Assembly (NCBI GenBank): GCA_023436885.1
Contig: JAEZHI010000045.1
Span: forward strand, 1 to 64,000
Direction: 5' to 3'
DNA from: Pseudomonadota bacterium
GTDB lineage: Bacteria > Pseudomonadota > Alphaproteobacteria > Rhizobiales > Pleomorphomonadaceae
Length of the DNA: 64,000 bases
Numbering within the stretch: position 1 is the first letter of the stretch; each line of letters starts with the position of its first letter. The notes under the pieces are model-generated. The model made no database searches. It was given only the letters and a program-made list of their open reading frames with translations, and was not told the origin of the DNA. Shown here piece after piece: positions 49,918 through 58,256 of the stretch. Made by a program: the position numbers and the translations under genes.

Positions 49918-51311
49918 GCGCACCTCGCCGCAAGCGGCTCGCCGGACTGGTGGCGCGCCGCATTCTCCTGTTCGCATTACTGGCCATGCTGCTGCAGGTG
50001 GCCCAGATATTTGCCCGTTACTGGTTTGACGACGAGCAGCTCGGCTACATCCTGATCGAGCGAGAAACCGCGGCGATCGCCGCATCCATCCACCGTGTGG
50101 ATGGCGCGCTGAAGATCGACCCAAAGGCCCCGGTCCTCCGCCGGTATAGCGGTGTGGTCGATGAGGCGGACGAGGCGGGCGTCACGAATGACGATGCCGA
50201 TCTCGTCGATCATCTGCCACCTGCGACCTTCGTCCGCATCAGGCTTGATGGCGGCAAGGCCGTCTACTCCAACTGTGGCGAGGAGTGCGAGGAGCATTTT
50301 CTTCCGCCGGTTGCCGACGCGCCCGACTTCTGGCAGCGAACGATCGAGCCCGGCAAGCCGCTGAGTGTCGCCGGCGGCCGTGCCTTTGTGATTGACGGCG
50401 AACGGGTGCTCATCGACGTGGCGGTTCTGCATGATCCGGACGACTTCCTTCCCGCCATTCTGACAGGCGAGCTGATCGATCATATGCTCGTTCCCATGGG
50501 GCTGATGCTGGCATTGACGATCGGCGCCACCATTTTTTCGATCAGCACTGCGCTTCGCCCGGTGTCTGCGGCGGCACGGGCCGCCGACGCGATCGATCCT
50601 CGATCGCCAGCTCGTCTGGCCATCGATGACGCCATGCCCAAGGAAGTGGCGGGCTTTATAGAGGCGATCAATCGGCTGTTTGCCCGTACCTCCGAGATGG
50701 TGAAGGCGCAAAAGGTGTTTTCGGCCGCGGTGGCCCACGAGATCCGCACGCCGCTTGCGGTTCTGCGTCTTGAGCTCGATCGCATTTCCGACCCTCGTGC
50801 CAGGCGGGCTGAAGCTGATATCGAACGTCTTTCGCACATCCTTGAGCAACTGACCGCTCTCGCCCGTCTCGACGTGGTGGAGGATGGGGCTTTCGTCGAG
50901 ACGGATCTGGCCGATCTCGCCGCCGGTGTCGTCGGCGATATGGCGCCCTTGGTAATCGATCGAGGCTCGACCATCGCGTTTGATGGTGATGGCCCTGTCA
51001 TTGTGAGGTTGGTACCTTCGCTGATACAGAACGTGGTGCGAAATCTGATAGAGAACTGTCTCAAGCACGCTGGCCGCAACGTCGATATTGCCGTAACGGT
51101 TGGCAAGGATGGCAGTTTGACTGTCTCCGATAATGGTTCGGGTTTTGTCGCTTGCGAAGTGCAGGGTGAGTTCGGCCGGGTGAAAGCCTCAGGGTCGCTG
51201 GGCCTTGGCCTTACCATTGTCGAACGGATTGCCGAACTGCACGGCGCTGCGCTTTCCATCCGCTCTTCGCCGGATGAGGGCTGCAGTGTCCGCTTCGCCT
51301 TCGCTCATTGA
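49914..51311 (+). CDS. Sensor histidine kinase
   Basis: The 465-residue kinase has two membrane spans (about 18-40 and 190-213) enclosing a periplasmic sensor domain of about 145 residues, then HAMP-like sequence, a dimerisation domain with the phospho-accepting His275 (AVAHEIRTPLAVL), and an ATPase domain (NLIENCLKHA, VSDNGSGF, GSLGLGLTIV). The sensor domain holds YSNCGEECEEHFLPPV, a cysteine/glutamate/histidine cluster that could bind metal or sense oxidation. The GTG-rich extension upstream is rejected because the ATG at 49914 overlaps the regulator stop. Confidence 0.95.
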   Translation: MSAPRRKRLAGLVARRILLFALLAMLLQVAQIFARYWFDDEQLGYILIERETAAIAASIHRVDGALKIDPKAPVLRRYSGVVDEADEAGVTNDDADLVDHLPPATFVRIRLDGGKAVYSNCGEECEEHFLPPVADAPDFWQRTIEPGKPLSVAGGRAFVIDGERVLIDVAVLHDPDDFLPAILTGELIDHMLVPMGLMLALTIGATIFSISTALRPVSAAARAADAIDPRSPARLAIDDAMPKEVAGFIEAINRLFARTSEMVKAQKVFSAAVAHEIRTPLAVLRLELDRISDPRARRAEADIERLSHILEQLTALARLDVVEDGAFVETDLADLAAGVVGDMAPLVIDRGSTIAFDGDGPVIVRLVPSLIQNVVRNLIENCLKHAGRNVDIAVTVGKDGSLTVSDNGSGFVACEVQGEFGRVKASGSLGLGLTIVERIAELHGAALSIRSSPDEGCSVRFAFAH

Positions 51312-51321
51312 TGGGGAAACG

Positions 51322-52299
51322 ATGTTCAACTCTCTTGGCAATCGCCGCCGGTTTTCCGACCTCAACGAGCAGGAGATCCTGGCGTTGGCCATCTCCAGCG
51401 AGGAGGACGACGCTCGCATCTACGCAAGCTACGCCGAAAAGCTCCGCAAGGATTATCCGGCAACGGCGGCGATGTTCGACGAAATGGTCAAGGATGAGGA
51501 CGGTCACCGTCGCTATCTGATTGCCGAGCATGAGCGGCTGTTTGGGCCGGTCATTCCGCTGATCCGTCGCGAGCATGTCGCCGGCTATTATGCTCGCCAG
51601 CCGGTATGGCTGGTAGAAAATCTCGGTATCGAGCGCATTCGAGAAGAGGCCGCCCGCATGGAGGCGCAGGCCTATGCCTTCTATCTGGAGGCTGCGAAGC
51701 GCGTTGCCGATGCCGGGGCTCGGCGTCTGCTCGGCGATCTGGCCGAGCAAGAACGCCATCATATGGAAGGCGCGGAAATTGCCCGTGAAGACAATGTCGG
51801 GCCGTCTGCGCAGGAAGAAGAGGCGATGGTTGCGCGTCGCCAGTTCATTCTCACCTATGTTCAGCCCGGTCTCGCCGGACTGATGGACGGCTCGGTGTCG
51901 ACGCTGGCCCCGATCTTCGCTACCGCCTTTGCGACGCAGAATTCCTGGACGACCTTTCAGGTCGCGCTCGCCGCCTCGGTCGGCGCCGGCATCTCCATGG
52001 GCTTCACCGAAGCTGCCCACGACGACGGCGTCATTTCCGGGCGCGGCTCGCCAATCAAGCGTGGTCTCGCCTCAGGGATCATGACCGCGCTCGGTGGCCT
52101 CGGTCACGCATTGCCCTATCTGGTGCCGAATTTTCGGCTCGCGACGGCGATCGCCTTGGTCATCGTTTTTGTCGAGTTGTGGGCGATCGCGGGCATCCAG
52201 AATCGCTATATGGAAACGCCCTTCTTCCGGGCGGTCATCCAGGTCGTTATCGGCGGTGCACTGGTGTTGGCGGCCGGCATCTTGATCGGTGGAGGCTGA
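51322..52299 (+). CDS. mbfA: Membrane-bound ferritin-like iron exporter MbfA
   Basis: The 325-residue protein joins an N-terminal ferritin/erythrin-like domain (about 15-165; ligands in SSEEDDARIYASYAEKL, DEDGHRRYLIAEHE, ARMEAQAYAFYLEA and EQERHHMEG) to a C-terminal VIT1/CCC1-like membrane domain of about five spans. MbfA of Bradyrhizobium and Agrobacterium exports iron and protects against iron and peroxide stress, and is usually controlled by Irr. Here no Irr box was found; the gene starts 10 bases after the histidine kinase and probably shares its transcript. Confidence 0.94.
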   Translation: MFNSLGNRRRFSDLNEQEILALAISSEEDDARIYASYAEKLRKDYPATAAMFDEMVKDEDGHRRYLIAEHERLFGPVIPLIRREHVAGYYARQPVWLVENLGIERIREEAARMEAQAYAFYLEAAKRVADAGARRLLGDLAEQERHHMEGAEIAREDNVGPSAQEEEAMVARRQFILTYVQPGLAGLMDGSVSTLAPIFATAFATQNSWTTFQVALAASVGAGISMGFTEAAHDDGVISGRGSPIKRGLASGIMTALGGLGHALPYLVPNFRLATAIALVIVFVELWAIAGIQNRYMETPFFRAVIQVVIGGALVLAAGILIGGG

Positions 52300-52334
52300 C
52301 GAAGCCGCTGTCTTTACTCGATCCTGAAAAAGCT

Positions 52335-52358
52335 GGGGCGGCATGAGCCGCCCCTTTT
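52335..52358. terminator. Bidirectional terminator between mbfA and acs
   Basis: GGGGCGGC (52335-52342) pairs with GCCGCCCC (52347-52354) around ATGA, followed by TTTT rightward. On the left, AAAAAGCT gives a T-run for the leftward acs transcript. Confidence 0.88.
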
Positions 52359-52362
52359 GCTT

Positions 52363-54306
52363 TCAAGCGTGACGATTCTGCCGGTGGTCGATCAGATCGG
52401 TCACCACCGATGGATCAGCCAGGGTGGAAGTGTCGCCCAGCGAGCTGAAATCGTCTTCGGCGATCTTACGCAGGATGCGTCGCATGATCTTGCCCGAACG
52501 CGTCTTCGGCAGTCCCACCGCGAACTGGATCTTGTCGGGGGAGGCGATCGGTCCGATTTCCTTCCTGACCCATTGTGTCAGTTCGGTTGCCAGTGTGTCG
52601 GTGGGGACTTCGCCTTCCATCAAGGTGACGTAAGCGTAGATGCCTTGTCCCTTGATGTCGTGGGGGTAACCGACGACGGCCGCTTCGGCCACCTTCGGGT
52701 GGGCGACCAATGCACTTTCCACTTCCGCCGTTCCCATGCGATGGCCGGCAACGTTGATGACGTCGTCGACGCGACCGGTGATCCAGTAGTAGCCGTCTTC
52801 GTCCCGTCGGGCGCCGTCACCGGTAAAGTACATGCCCTTGTAGGTGGAAAAATAGGTCTGCACGAAACGGTCGTGGTCACCATAGACGGTGCGCATCTGG
52901 CCGGGCCAACTGGTGAGGATCACGAGATTGCCTTCGGTGGGACCTTCGAGCACGTTGCCGAGCGCGTCGACGATGGCCGGTTCGACGCCGAAGAACGGGC
53001 GCGTTGCCGATCCCGGCTTCAATCGGGTCGCTCCAGGCAACGGCGTGATCAGGATGCCGCCGGTCTCGGTCTGCCACCAAGTGTCGACGATCGGGCAGCG
53101 GGTTTCACCGACGACATTGTGGTACCAGAGCCATGCCTCGGGATTGATTGGTTCGCCGACCGTTCCGAGGATACGCAGCGAGGCCCGCGATGTGCGTTTC
53201 ACCGGTTCTTCGCCGGAGGCCATCAGCGAGCGGATGGCCGTTGGTGCCGTATAGAAGATCGTTACCTTGTGGCGGTCGATGACCTCCCAGAAGCGCGATG
53301 GATTGGGATGGCTCGGCACGCCCTCGAACATCAGCGTGGTCGCGCCGTTGGCGAGCGGGCCATAGAGAACATAGGAGTGGCCGGTAACCCAGCCAACGTC
53401 CGCGGTGCACCAGTAGACATCGTCTTCGTGGCAATCGAAAACCCATTGATGGGTGAGCGAAGCGTAGACGAGGTAGCCTCCGGTTGTATGCAGCACGCCC
53501 TTCGGGCTACCCGTGGAGCCCGAGGTGTAGAGGATGAACAGCGGGTCTTCCGCTCCCATCGGCGAAACGGGGCAGTCGGCGGGCTGTCCCTTGGAGGCCT
53601 CGTCATAATAGATGTCGCGCCCCTCCTGCATCGTGACAGGTCGTCCCGTGCGCTTCACGACCAGGACTTTGGACACGCCCGGACATTTTTCCAGCGCGGC
53701 GTCGACGTTGGCCTTGAGCGGTACCTTGCGGCCACCGCGTATGCCTTCATCGGCGGTAATCACCACTGAGCTGCCGGCGTCGCGGATGCGGCCAGCCAGA
53801 CTGTCTGGCGAGAAGCCTGCAAAGACCACGGAGTGAACGGCGCCGATGCGTGCCGATGCCAACATGGCGAAGGCAGCTTCCGGGATCATGGGAAGGTAGA
53901 TGGTGACGCGATCACCGCGCCTGACGCCGGACGCTTTCAGCACATTGGCAAAGCGGCAGACCTCTTCCTGAAGTTCCCGATAGGTAATGGCGCGCTGCTC
54001 GGCGGGATCGTCCCCTTCCCAGAGGATCGCCACCTTGTCGGGGGTCCGGTCGGCGTGGCGGTCAACGCAGTTGTAGGCGACGTTCAGAACGCCGTCCTCA
54101 TACCAGCGGATCAATACGTGATGCGGATCGTAGGAGGCGTTCTTCACACGTGTGAACGGCTTGATCCAGTCGAGGCGGCCAGCCATCGACGTCCAGAAGC
54201 CGTCGGGATCTTCGATGGAGCGCTTGTAGAGCTCCTGATATTTGTCTTCGTTGATAAAGGCCGATGCGGCAATCGCCGCCGGCACCTCGAACACCTCACC
54301 GGACAT
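52363..54306 (-). CDS. acs: Acetyl-coenzyme A synthetase
   Basis: The 647-residue enzyme activates acetate to acetyl-CoA by way of acetyl-AMP. It has the ATP-binding loop ILYTSGSTGSPKGVLHTT near 265, DTWWQTETGG near 415, and the C-terminal lysine Lys606 in PKTRSGKIMRRI, the site of inactivating acetylation in other bacteria. It is read leftward, 121 bases after the methyltransferase gene, and ends at a bidirectional terminator shared with mbfA. Confidence 0.97.
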   Translation of the reverse strand: MSGEVFEVPAAIAASAFINEDKYQELYKRSIEDPDGFWTSMAGRLDWIKPFTRVKNASYDPHHVLIRWYEDGVLNVAYNCVDRHADRTPDKVAILWEGDDPAEQRAITYRELQEEVCRFANVLKASGVRRGDRVTIYLPMIPEAAFAMLASARIGAVHSVVFAGFSPDSLAGRIRDAGSSVVITADEGIRGGRKVPLKANVDAALEKCPGVSKVLVVKRTGRPVTMQEGRDIYYDEASKGQPADCPVSPMGAEDPLFILYTSGSTGSPKGVLHTTGGYLVYASLTHQWVFDCHEDDVYWCTADVGWVTGHSYVLYGPLANGATTLMFEGVPSHPNPSRFWEVIDRHKVTIFYTAPTAIRSLMASGEEPVKRTSRASLRILGTVGEPINPEAWLWYHNVVGETRCPIVDTWWQTETGGILITPLPGATRLKPGSATRPFFGVEPAIVDALGNVLEGPTEGNLVILTSWPGQMRTVYGDHDRFVQTYFSTYKGMYFTGDGARRDEDGYYWITGRVDDVINVAGHRMGTAEVESALVAHPKVAEAAVVGYPHDIKGQGIYAYVTLMEGEVPTDTLATELTQWVRKEIGPIASPDKIQFAVGLPKTRSGKIMRRILRKIAEDDFSSLGDTSTLADPSVVTDLIDHRQNRHA

Positions 54307-54427
54307 CCGAATCCTCCTCGCGCCAGGCCCCCCTTGGCCGTACGCTTTCCGGTTTCAGTATGGTCCGGCAAAACACGTAAATCCATTAGCCGCCCGGCTA
54401 ATTCGGTTCGCGCGAAGCTCGGATCCG

Positions 54428-55081
54428 TCAGGTGAAGTGCCAGATACGCGTGGTCTTGATGTCGCCATCCTCAATGGCGCGTGGCACCGGCACATCGTAG
54501 CTCGCAAGCGGCGCTATGCCACTCTTCGGCAGGTAGGCTCGGCCAGGGTCTCCGAACAGCACGGCGGCGCCAGTGACTTGCGCTGCGCGCAGAAACGGCT
54601 CGACGCGGGCAGCCATCGGCCGCTCGTAGAATACGTCGCCCGCCAGCACGACATCGAAACCAACTGCGCCGCTATCCAGGAAGTCTGTCTCAGGTGCGGC
54701 AACTTCAACGCAATTGTCGATGGCATTGAGGAGAATGGCGGCCCGGGCATAGGTGTCGATGTCGGCGGCAACCACCTCGCGGGCGCCGGCAAGCTTGGCA
54801 GCGATGGCAACTATGCCGGACCCGGAAGCAAAGTCGAGCACGCGCGCGCCCCGAACGATTTCCGGGTGATCGAGCACATGGCGCGCGAGCGCCTGACCAC
54901 CGGCCCAAGCGAAGGCCCAAAACGGAGGAGGCAGACCGGCGCGGCCAAGGTCCGTCTCCGTTGCTTGCCAGAGATCCATCGCTTCGTCGGCAAGTCTCAG
55001 TCGGATTTCAGGCACCAGCGGTGGCGCCTTGGACCGCGTTTCGCGGAGGATGAAGGTGCGCTCGCGCGTAAGGTCGCTCAC
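54428..55081 (-). CDS. Class I SAM-dependent methyltransferase (protein lysine type)
   Basis: The 217-residue protein resembles the ETFB lysine methyltransferase/Nnt1 group, with PPFWAFAWAGGQALARHVLD before motif I (VLDFASGSGIVAIAAKLAGA) and VVAADIDTYARAAILLNAID after it, then VVLAGDVFYERPMA as motif II. It may methylate the beta subunit of electron-transfer flavoprotein, but the substrate is inferred from family only. Its start overlaps the EVE gene stop by four bases, so the two are coupled. Confidence 0.88.
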   Translation of the reverse strand: MSDLTRERTFILRETRSKAPPLVPEIRLRLADEAMDLWQATETDLGRAGLPPPFWAFAWAGGQALARHVLDHPEIVRGARVLDFASGSGIVAIAAKLAGAREVVAADIDTYARAAILLNAIDNCVEVAAPETDFLDSGAVGFDVVLAGDVFYERPMAARVEPFLRAAQVTGAAVLFGDPGRAYLPKSGIAPLASYDVPVPRAIEDGDIKTTRIWHFT

Positions 55082-55491
55082 CGCTCAGCCATGGCGAGGA
55101 CGAAATCCCATTCCTCGTCGGTCACTGGCTGCACGGAAAGGCGCATCGAAGTGACCAGGCTCATCTTCGAAAGTGACGGCTCGGCCTTTATTTCCGCCAA
55201 CGTGACCGGTCGCTTCAGATCCCGGACCGCCTTCAGGTCGACGCAGTCCCAACGCGGATCCGCGCTGGTACTGTCGGGATGAGATGTGGCAATCACCTCG
55301 CAGATACCAACGACGGCCAAGCCCTCGTTGGAATGGTAGAAGAACCCTTGGTCGCCAACCTGCATCGCTCGCATGTTGTTGCGGGCAAGATAGTTTCTCA
55401 CGCCGTCCCATTCGGTACCGGCTGCGCCCCGAGCCTTGAGATCGGAGAAGGAAAACTTGAAAGGTTCAGACTTGAACAGCCAGTGGGCCAT
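55078..55491 (-). CDS. EVE domain protein
   Basis: The 137-residue protein is a single EVE domain: AHWLFKSEPFKFSFSDLKA at the start, WDGVRNYLARNNMRAMQVGD and GFFYHSNEG in the middle, and an RLSVQPVTDEEWDFVL end. EVE domains belong to the PUA-like fold and bind modified bases in DNA or RNA. The ATG at 55491 is preferred over an upstream one because the family begins with this sequence. It starts 29 bases after the YciI-type gene. Confidence 0.93.
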   Translation of the reverse strand: MAHWLFKSEPFKFSFSDLKARGAAGTEWDGVRNYLARNNMRAMQVGDQGFFYHSNEGLAVVGICEVIATSHPDSTSADPRWDCVDLKAVRDLKRPVTLAEIKAEPSLSKMSLVTSMRLSVQPVTDEEWDFVLAMAER

Positions 55492-55520
55492 GCGCGCTCC
55501 GGTTTCAGCGTGGAGACAGT

Positions 55521-55805
55521 TCAGCCTGGGGCGCCGATTACCCATTTCCAGGGCTTGATATCGACGCTCTCGAACAATCCGGCCCGGGCGTACGGGTCTT
55601 CTGCCAACACGGTCTGGAGGGTCTTGAGATCGACGGCTTCGGTGATCAGCAGCGAGCCGATCATATTGCCGGCTTCATCGAGATAGGGACCGCCGACCAG
55701 GATGGTATCGGCGTTGGCCTTGACATATTCGAGATGGGCAGCGCGGTTTGCCTGCCGAACGGGAAGAAGCCCCACCTTGTCGGTGCAACTGACGACGTAA
55801 TGCAT
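55521..55805 (-). CDS. YciI family protein
   Basis: The 94-residue protein has the YciI/ferredoxin-like fold pattern: a start at MHYVVSCTDKVGLLPVRQAN, the conserved HLEYVKANADTILVGGPYLD and a catalytic-type Asp/His pair, ending DIKPWKWVIGAPG. YciI proteins may have hydrolase or dehalogenase-like activity; the role is unknown. It heads the yciI-EVE-methyltransferase run. In many related genomes these genes directly follow tsaD-gpsA, which here lie 29 kb away on the other strand. Confidence 0.93.
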   Translation of the reverse strand: MHYVVSCTDKVGLLPVRQANRAAHLEYVKANADTILVGGPYLDEAGNMIGSLLITEAVDLKTLQTVLAEDPYARAGLFESVDIKPWKWVIGAPG

Positions 55806-55973
55806 GGTTCGCCTCGAATGCCGACGAATGAATGGAGCGGACCCTAGAGCATTTCCCAGTCAGAGGGAACAGCTTGAGCAAAAGCGGAATGTTTCTCAAC
55901 TGCTAACACATGCTATTCGGTGAGATTGCAATAGCTGGCGGCAGCGCTGCGTGGCGGTGCCATCCAACAAAAA

Positions 55974-55999
55974 GCCCCAACGGGATGTGCCGTTGGGGC
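55974..55999 (-). terminator. Terminator after the small exported protein gene
   Basis: GCCCCAACGG (55974-55983) pairs perfectly with CCGTTGGGGC (55990-55999) around GATGTG. On the minus strand it is followed by TTTTTGTTGG, a proper T-run. It supports the hypothetical gene at 56051-56362 being expressed leftward. Confidence 0.9.
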
Positions 56000-56050
56000 A
56001 ACCGGAAATCCGCATTCGGCACCGCTCGCGTTCAGCGACGCGTTCGAGCA

Positions 56051-56362
56051 TCAGATCGCGACGATGTCGGGCGTGGACGATGCGCTCAGGGCTCGGGAAT
56101 AAGCGGCGCCGATATTTTCGATAAGGCCGGGTGCAAACACGTCGATCACTTCGGAGCGCAGGCGTGCAGCATAGTCACCCGCGATCGAAAGAAAAGTGAC
56201 GGGTGGGAAAACGAGGCTGTGCTCCGCTGAACTAGAGGCCGGAGCGGCCAACGCCGCGATGACGACGGACTTCGGGACGTTCATGTTGAACGCGAGGGCT
56301 CCGCCAGAGGAAGCGGCAACGAGCAGTGAGGCGGCTGCCGTGGCGATGAGAAGGCGTTGCAT
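56051..56362 (-). CDS. Hypothetical exported protein
   Basis: I do not recognise this 103-residue protein. It has a signal peptide (MQRLLIATAAASLLVAASSG, likely cleavage after ALA at about 24) and a mature part of about 78 residues without cysteines, rich in Ala, Ser and Val, with a conserved-looking MNVPKSVVIAALAAP segment. A strong terminator on the same strand lies 51 bases after the stop, which supports a real gene. It diverges from the deformylase-like gene. Confidence 0.65.
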   Translation of the reverse strand: MQRLLIATAAASLLVAASSGGALAFNMNVPKSVVIAALAAPASSSAEHSLVFPPVTFLSIAGDYAARLRSEVIDVFAPGLIENIGAAYSRALSASSTPDIVAI

Positions 56363-56674
56363 ATTGCAGGACTCCGGAACGCGATTGCCCGCAGTTGTAA
56401 CAATGCGGCTTGAAGGCCCCGTTCCGACCGACGTGGCAATTCTTTCATTTCCATTATTGTGTTGTTAACCTGCGCTGAGCCTCGGCTTGCGGCGGCCAAG
56501 CATGATTGACCCGAGGGCTTTCTGTTGCTGTCAGGTCTGTAATTATCCGTATTTCTGCGGCTAAAAACGCTCTACTTGCATGGAGTTTTCTTCGAATTTA
56601 ACTAATTTCACGTATGCGGATCTCATGTTTTAAGGTGGTAAGGCTCTATTAACGACATCGCGAGATTTCCGCCC
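56363..56674. other. Divergent intergenic region, A+T-rich on the right side
   Basis: The 312-base stretch between two divergent genes holds no supported gene. Its right half (about 56530-56660) is unusually A+T-rich and includes TTGCAT (56576-56581) with a poor -10 candidate (TAACTA) 17 bases on. This probably holds the promoter of the deformylase-like gene, but the match is weak. Confidence 0.45.
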
Positions 56675-57169
56675 GTGCGCTTGCTTACATACCCAGATCC
56701 TCGACTCCGGATTCCCGCTCAATTTGTCTCATCCTTCGATGACGATCTCGCTCGGCTTGCCGAAGATCTGGTTGCTGCTGTGGAAGCCGCACCGGCAATC
56801 GGTCTCGCCGCTTCGCACATCGGAGATCTTCGCTGTGTGATCGCTATCCGCAGGCCGGGTGAGCCCACTGTCCGGGTTTATGTGAATCCGGTAATCGACT
56901 GGGCTTCGGATGAAATGATGGTGAATGAAGAAGGATCCGTTTCGATGCCCGGTGTCAGTGCCGAGGTGGAGCGGCCGAGAGCGGTTCGAGTTATTTATTC
57001 CGATCTTGCCGGGGCTCGCCATGTAGAGGAAGCGGAAGGCTTCCACGCTGCGGTTTTGCAGCACGAGATCGACCAGATCGATGGGGTGTTCTGGATAGAG
57101 CGGCTATCGCGCCTGAAACGCGATCGCTTGATCAAGAGATATCAGAAGCTCTGCAATAGATCTTGCTAA
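56675..57169 (+). CDS. Peptide deformylase-like protein lacking key active-site residues
   Basis: The 164-residue protein follows the peptide deformylase fold from MRLLTYPDPRLRIPA onward but has changed catalytic motifs. Motif 1 reads GLAASH where GLAAxQ is normal (His48 for Gln). Motif 2 reads EGSVSMP where EGCLSxP is normal (Ser88 for the metal-binding Cys). Motif 3 reads QHEIDQIDG where HExDH is normal, so the first His (130) and Glu (131) remain but the second His is Gln134. It should not bind the usual iron or zinc. The start is GTG at 56675. It is followed by a DeoR-type regulator. It may be a decayed paralogue or have a new role. Confidence 0.88.
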   Translation: MRLLTYPDPRLRIPAQFVSSFDDDLARLAEDLVAAVEAAPAIGLAASHIGDLRCVIAIRRPGEPTVRVYVNPVIDWASDEMMVNEEGSVSMPGVSAEVERPRAVRVIYSDLAGARHVEEAEGFHAAVLQHEIDQIDGVFWIERLSRLKRDRLIKRYQKLCNRSC

Positions 57170-57245
57170 TGTGCCATTCGCCGCCGCGAGATTTCCCCAT
57201 TTGTCGCTAAACTGCGCCCGCTAATTGCCGTTCCGTTGGAGAGCC

Positions 57246-58037
57246 ATGCTGATCGATCGCCAACACGCCATTCTGGAACTTGCCCGCGAGGTCGGCCGCG
57301 TTCTGGTCGATGATCTTGCGGCTCGCTTCGAGGTGTCGCCTCAGACGATCCGCAAGGATCTCAATGAGCTCTGCGATCGACGTTTGCTGGCACGTGTTCA
57401 TGGTGGGGCCGTGCTGGCTTCGACGGTGAAAAACGTCGGCTATGAAGCACGTCGGCAGATTGCCGCAACCGAGAAGCGGGCGATCGGCGAGGCCGCGGCC
57501 GCCTTGATCCCGAACGATGCTTCCCTGTTCATCAACATAGGTACGACCACTGAGGCCGTCGCGCAGGCGCTGCTTCAGCATTCCGGACTCATGGTGATCA
57601 CCAACAACATCAACGTGGCCAACCTGATGCGTGCCTACCCAGGCATTGAGGTTGTCATCGCCGGCGGTCAGGTGCGGCATTCTGACGGTGGTATCATCGG
57701 TGAGGCGGCTGTCGATTTCATCCGCCAGTTCAAGGTGGATTTCGCGATTGTCGGCGCCTCTGCTCTCGATGAGGACGGAGAGCTTTATGACTATGATTTT
57801 CGGGAAGTTAAGGTGGCTCAGGCGATCATTGCCAACGCACGGCGGGTCATTCTGGTGGCCGATGAGACCAAGTTCGAGCGAACTGCTCCGGTCAGGATTG
57901 GTTCGATAGCGCAGGTCGATGTTTTCGTTACCGATCGCTGCCCTCGAGAAGGCGTCAGAACTCTCTGTGCAGAGGCCGAGGTTCAGCTGATTGAGACCTC
58001 TTCCGGTCATGGCGGGCATGCGGGCGAGGCTGTATAA
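57246..58037 (+). CDS. DeoR family transcriptional regulator (GlpR-like)
   Basis: The 263-residue protein has an N-terminal DeoR-type winged helix (VDDLAARFEVSPQTIRKDLN at about 20-39, then LLARVHGGAV) and a C-terminal sugar-phosphate sensing domain (INIGTTTEAVAQALL, ITNNINVANLM, DYDFREVKVAQAII). Such regulators respond to sugar phosphates such as glycerol-3-phosphate. No sugar genes adjoin it, so its targets are elsewhere. The ATG at 57246 has GGAGAG upstream and gives the family start. Confidence 0.92.
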   Translation: MLIDRQHAILELAREVGRVLVDDLAARFEVSPQTIRKDLNELCDRRLLARVHGGAVLASTVKNVGYEARRQIAATEKRAIGEAAAALIPNDASLFINIGTTTEAVAQALLQHSGLMVITNNINVANLMRAYPGIEVVIAGGQVRHSDGGIIGEAAVDFIRQFKVDFAIVGASALDEDGELYDYDFREVKVAQAIIANARRVILVADETKFERTAPVRIGSIAQVDVFVTDRCPREGVRTLCAEAEVQLIETSSGHGGHAGEAV

Positions 58038-58171
58038 TTTCGATGACCGGCAGCGTATGGTTCTATGCACCATCGTGTCGGTCTGGTATCCACATGACAT
58101 GTTGGAATCCAACGGGGTAAGAGGGTATTTCAGGGAAGCCGGATGAGCCGGCGCCGCACCGTTGCGGCGTA

Positions 58172-58204
58172 GCGGGAACTTTATGGTGCCCCCGCTGTTC
58201 CCGC
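58172..58204 (+). promoter_or_regulatory. 8-bp dyad / EcfG-like promoter upstream of opgGH
   Basis: GCGGGAAC (58172-58179) and GTTCCCGC (58197-58204) are perfect reverse complements with a 17-base spacer. Read as a promoter, GGAAC (58175-58179), 16 bases, TGTT (58196-58199) differs from the EcfG consensus by one base. Either an operator or a stress promoter 58 bases before opgG is possible; the dyad makes the promoter reading less certain. Confidence 0.4.
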
Positions 58205-58256
58205 GCCCAAGTGAATGACGAGTGGAGCCGCTGTGGACCTTTCTGTTGGGAATCCC

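Noticed and set aside
56399..56425. An EcfG promoter on the minus strand before the hypothetical exported protein (GGAAC then TGTT).
   Set aside because: The spacing is 18 bases rather than 16-17 and the -10 has a mismatch, so it falls outside the consensus.
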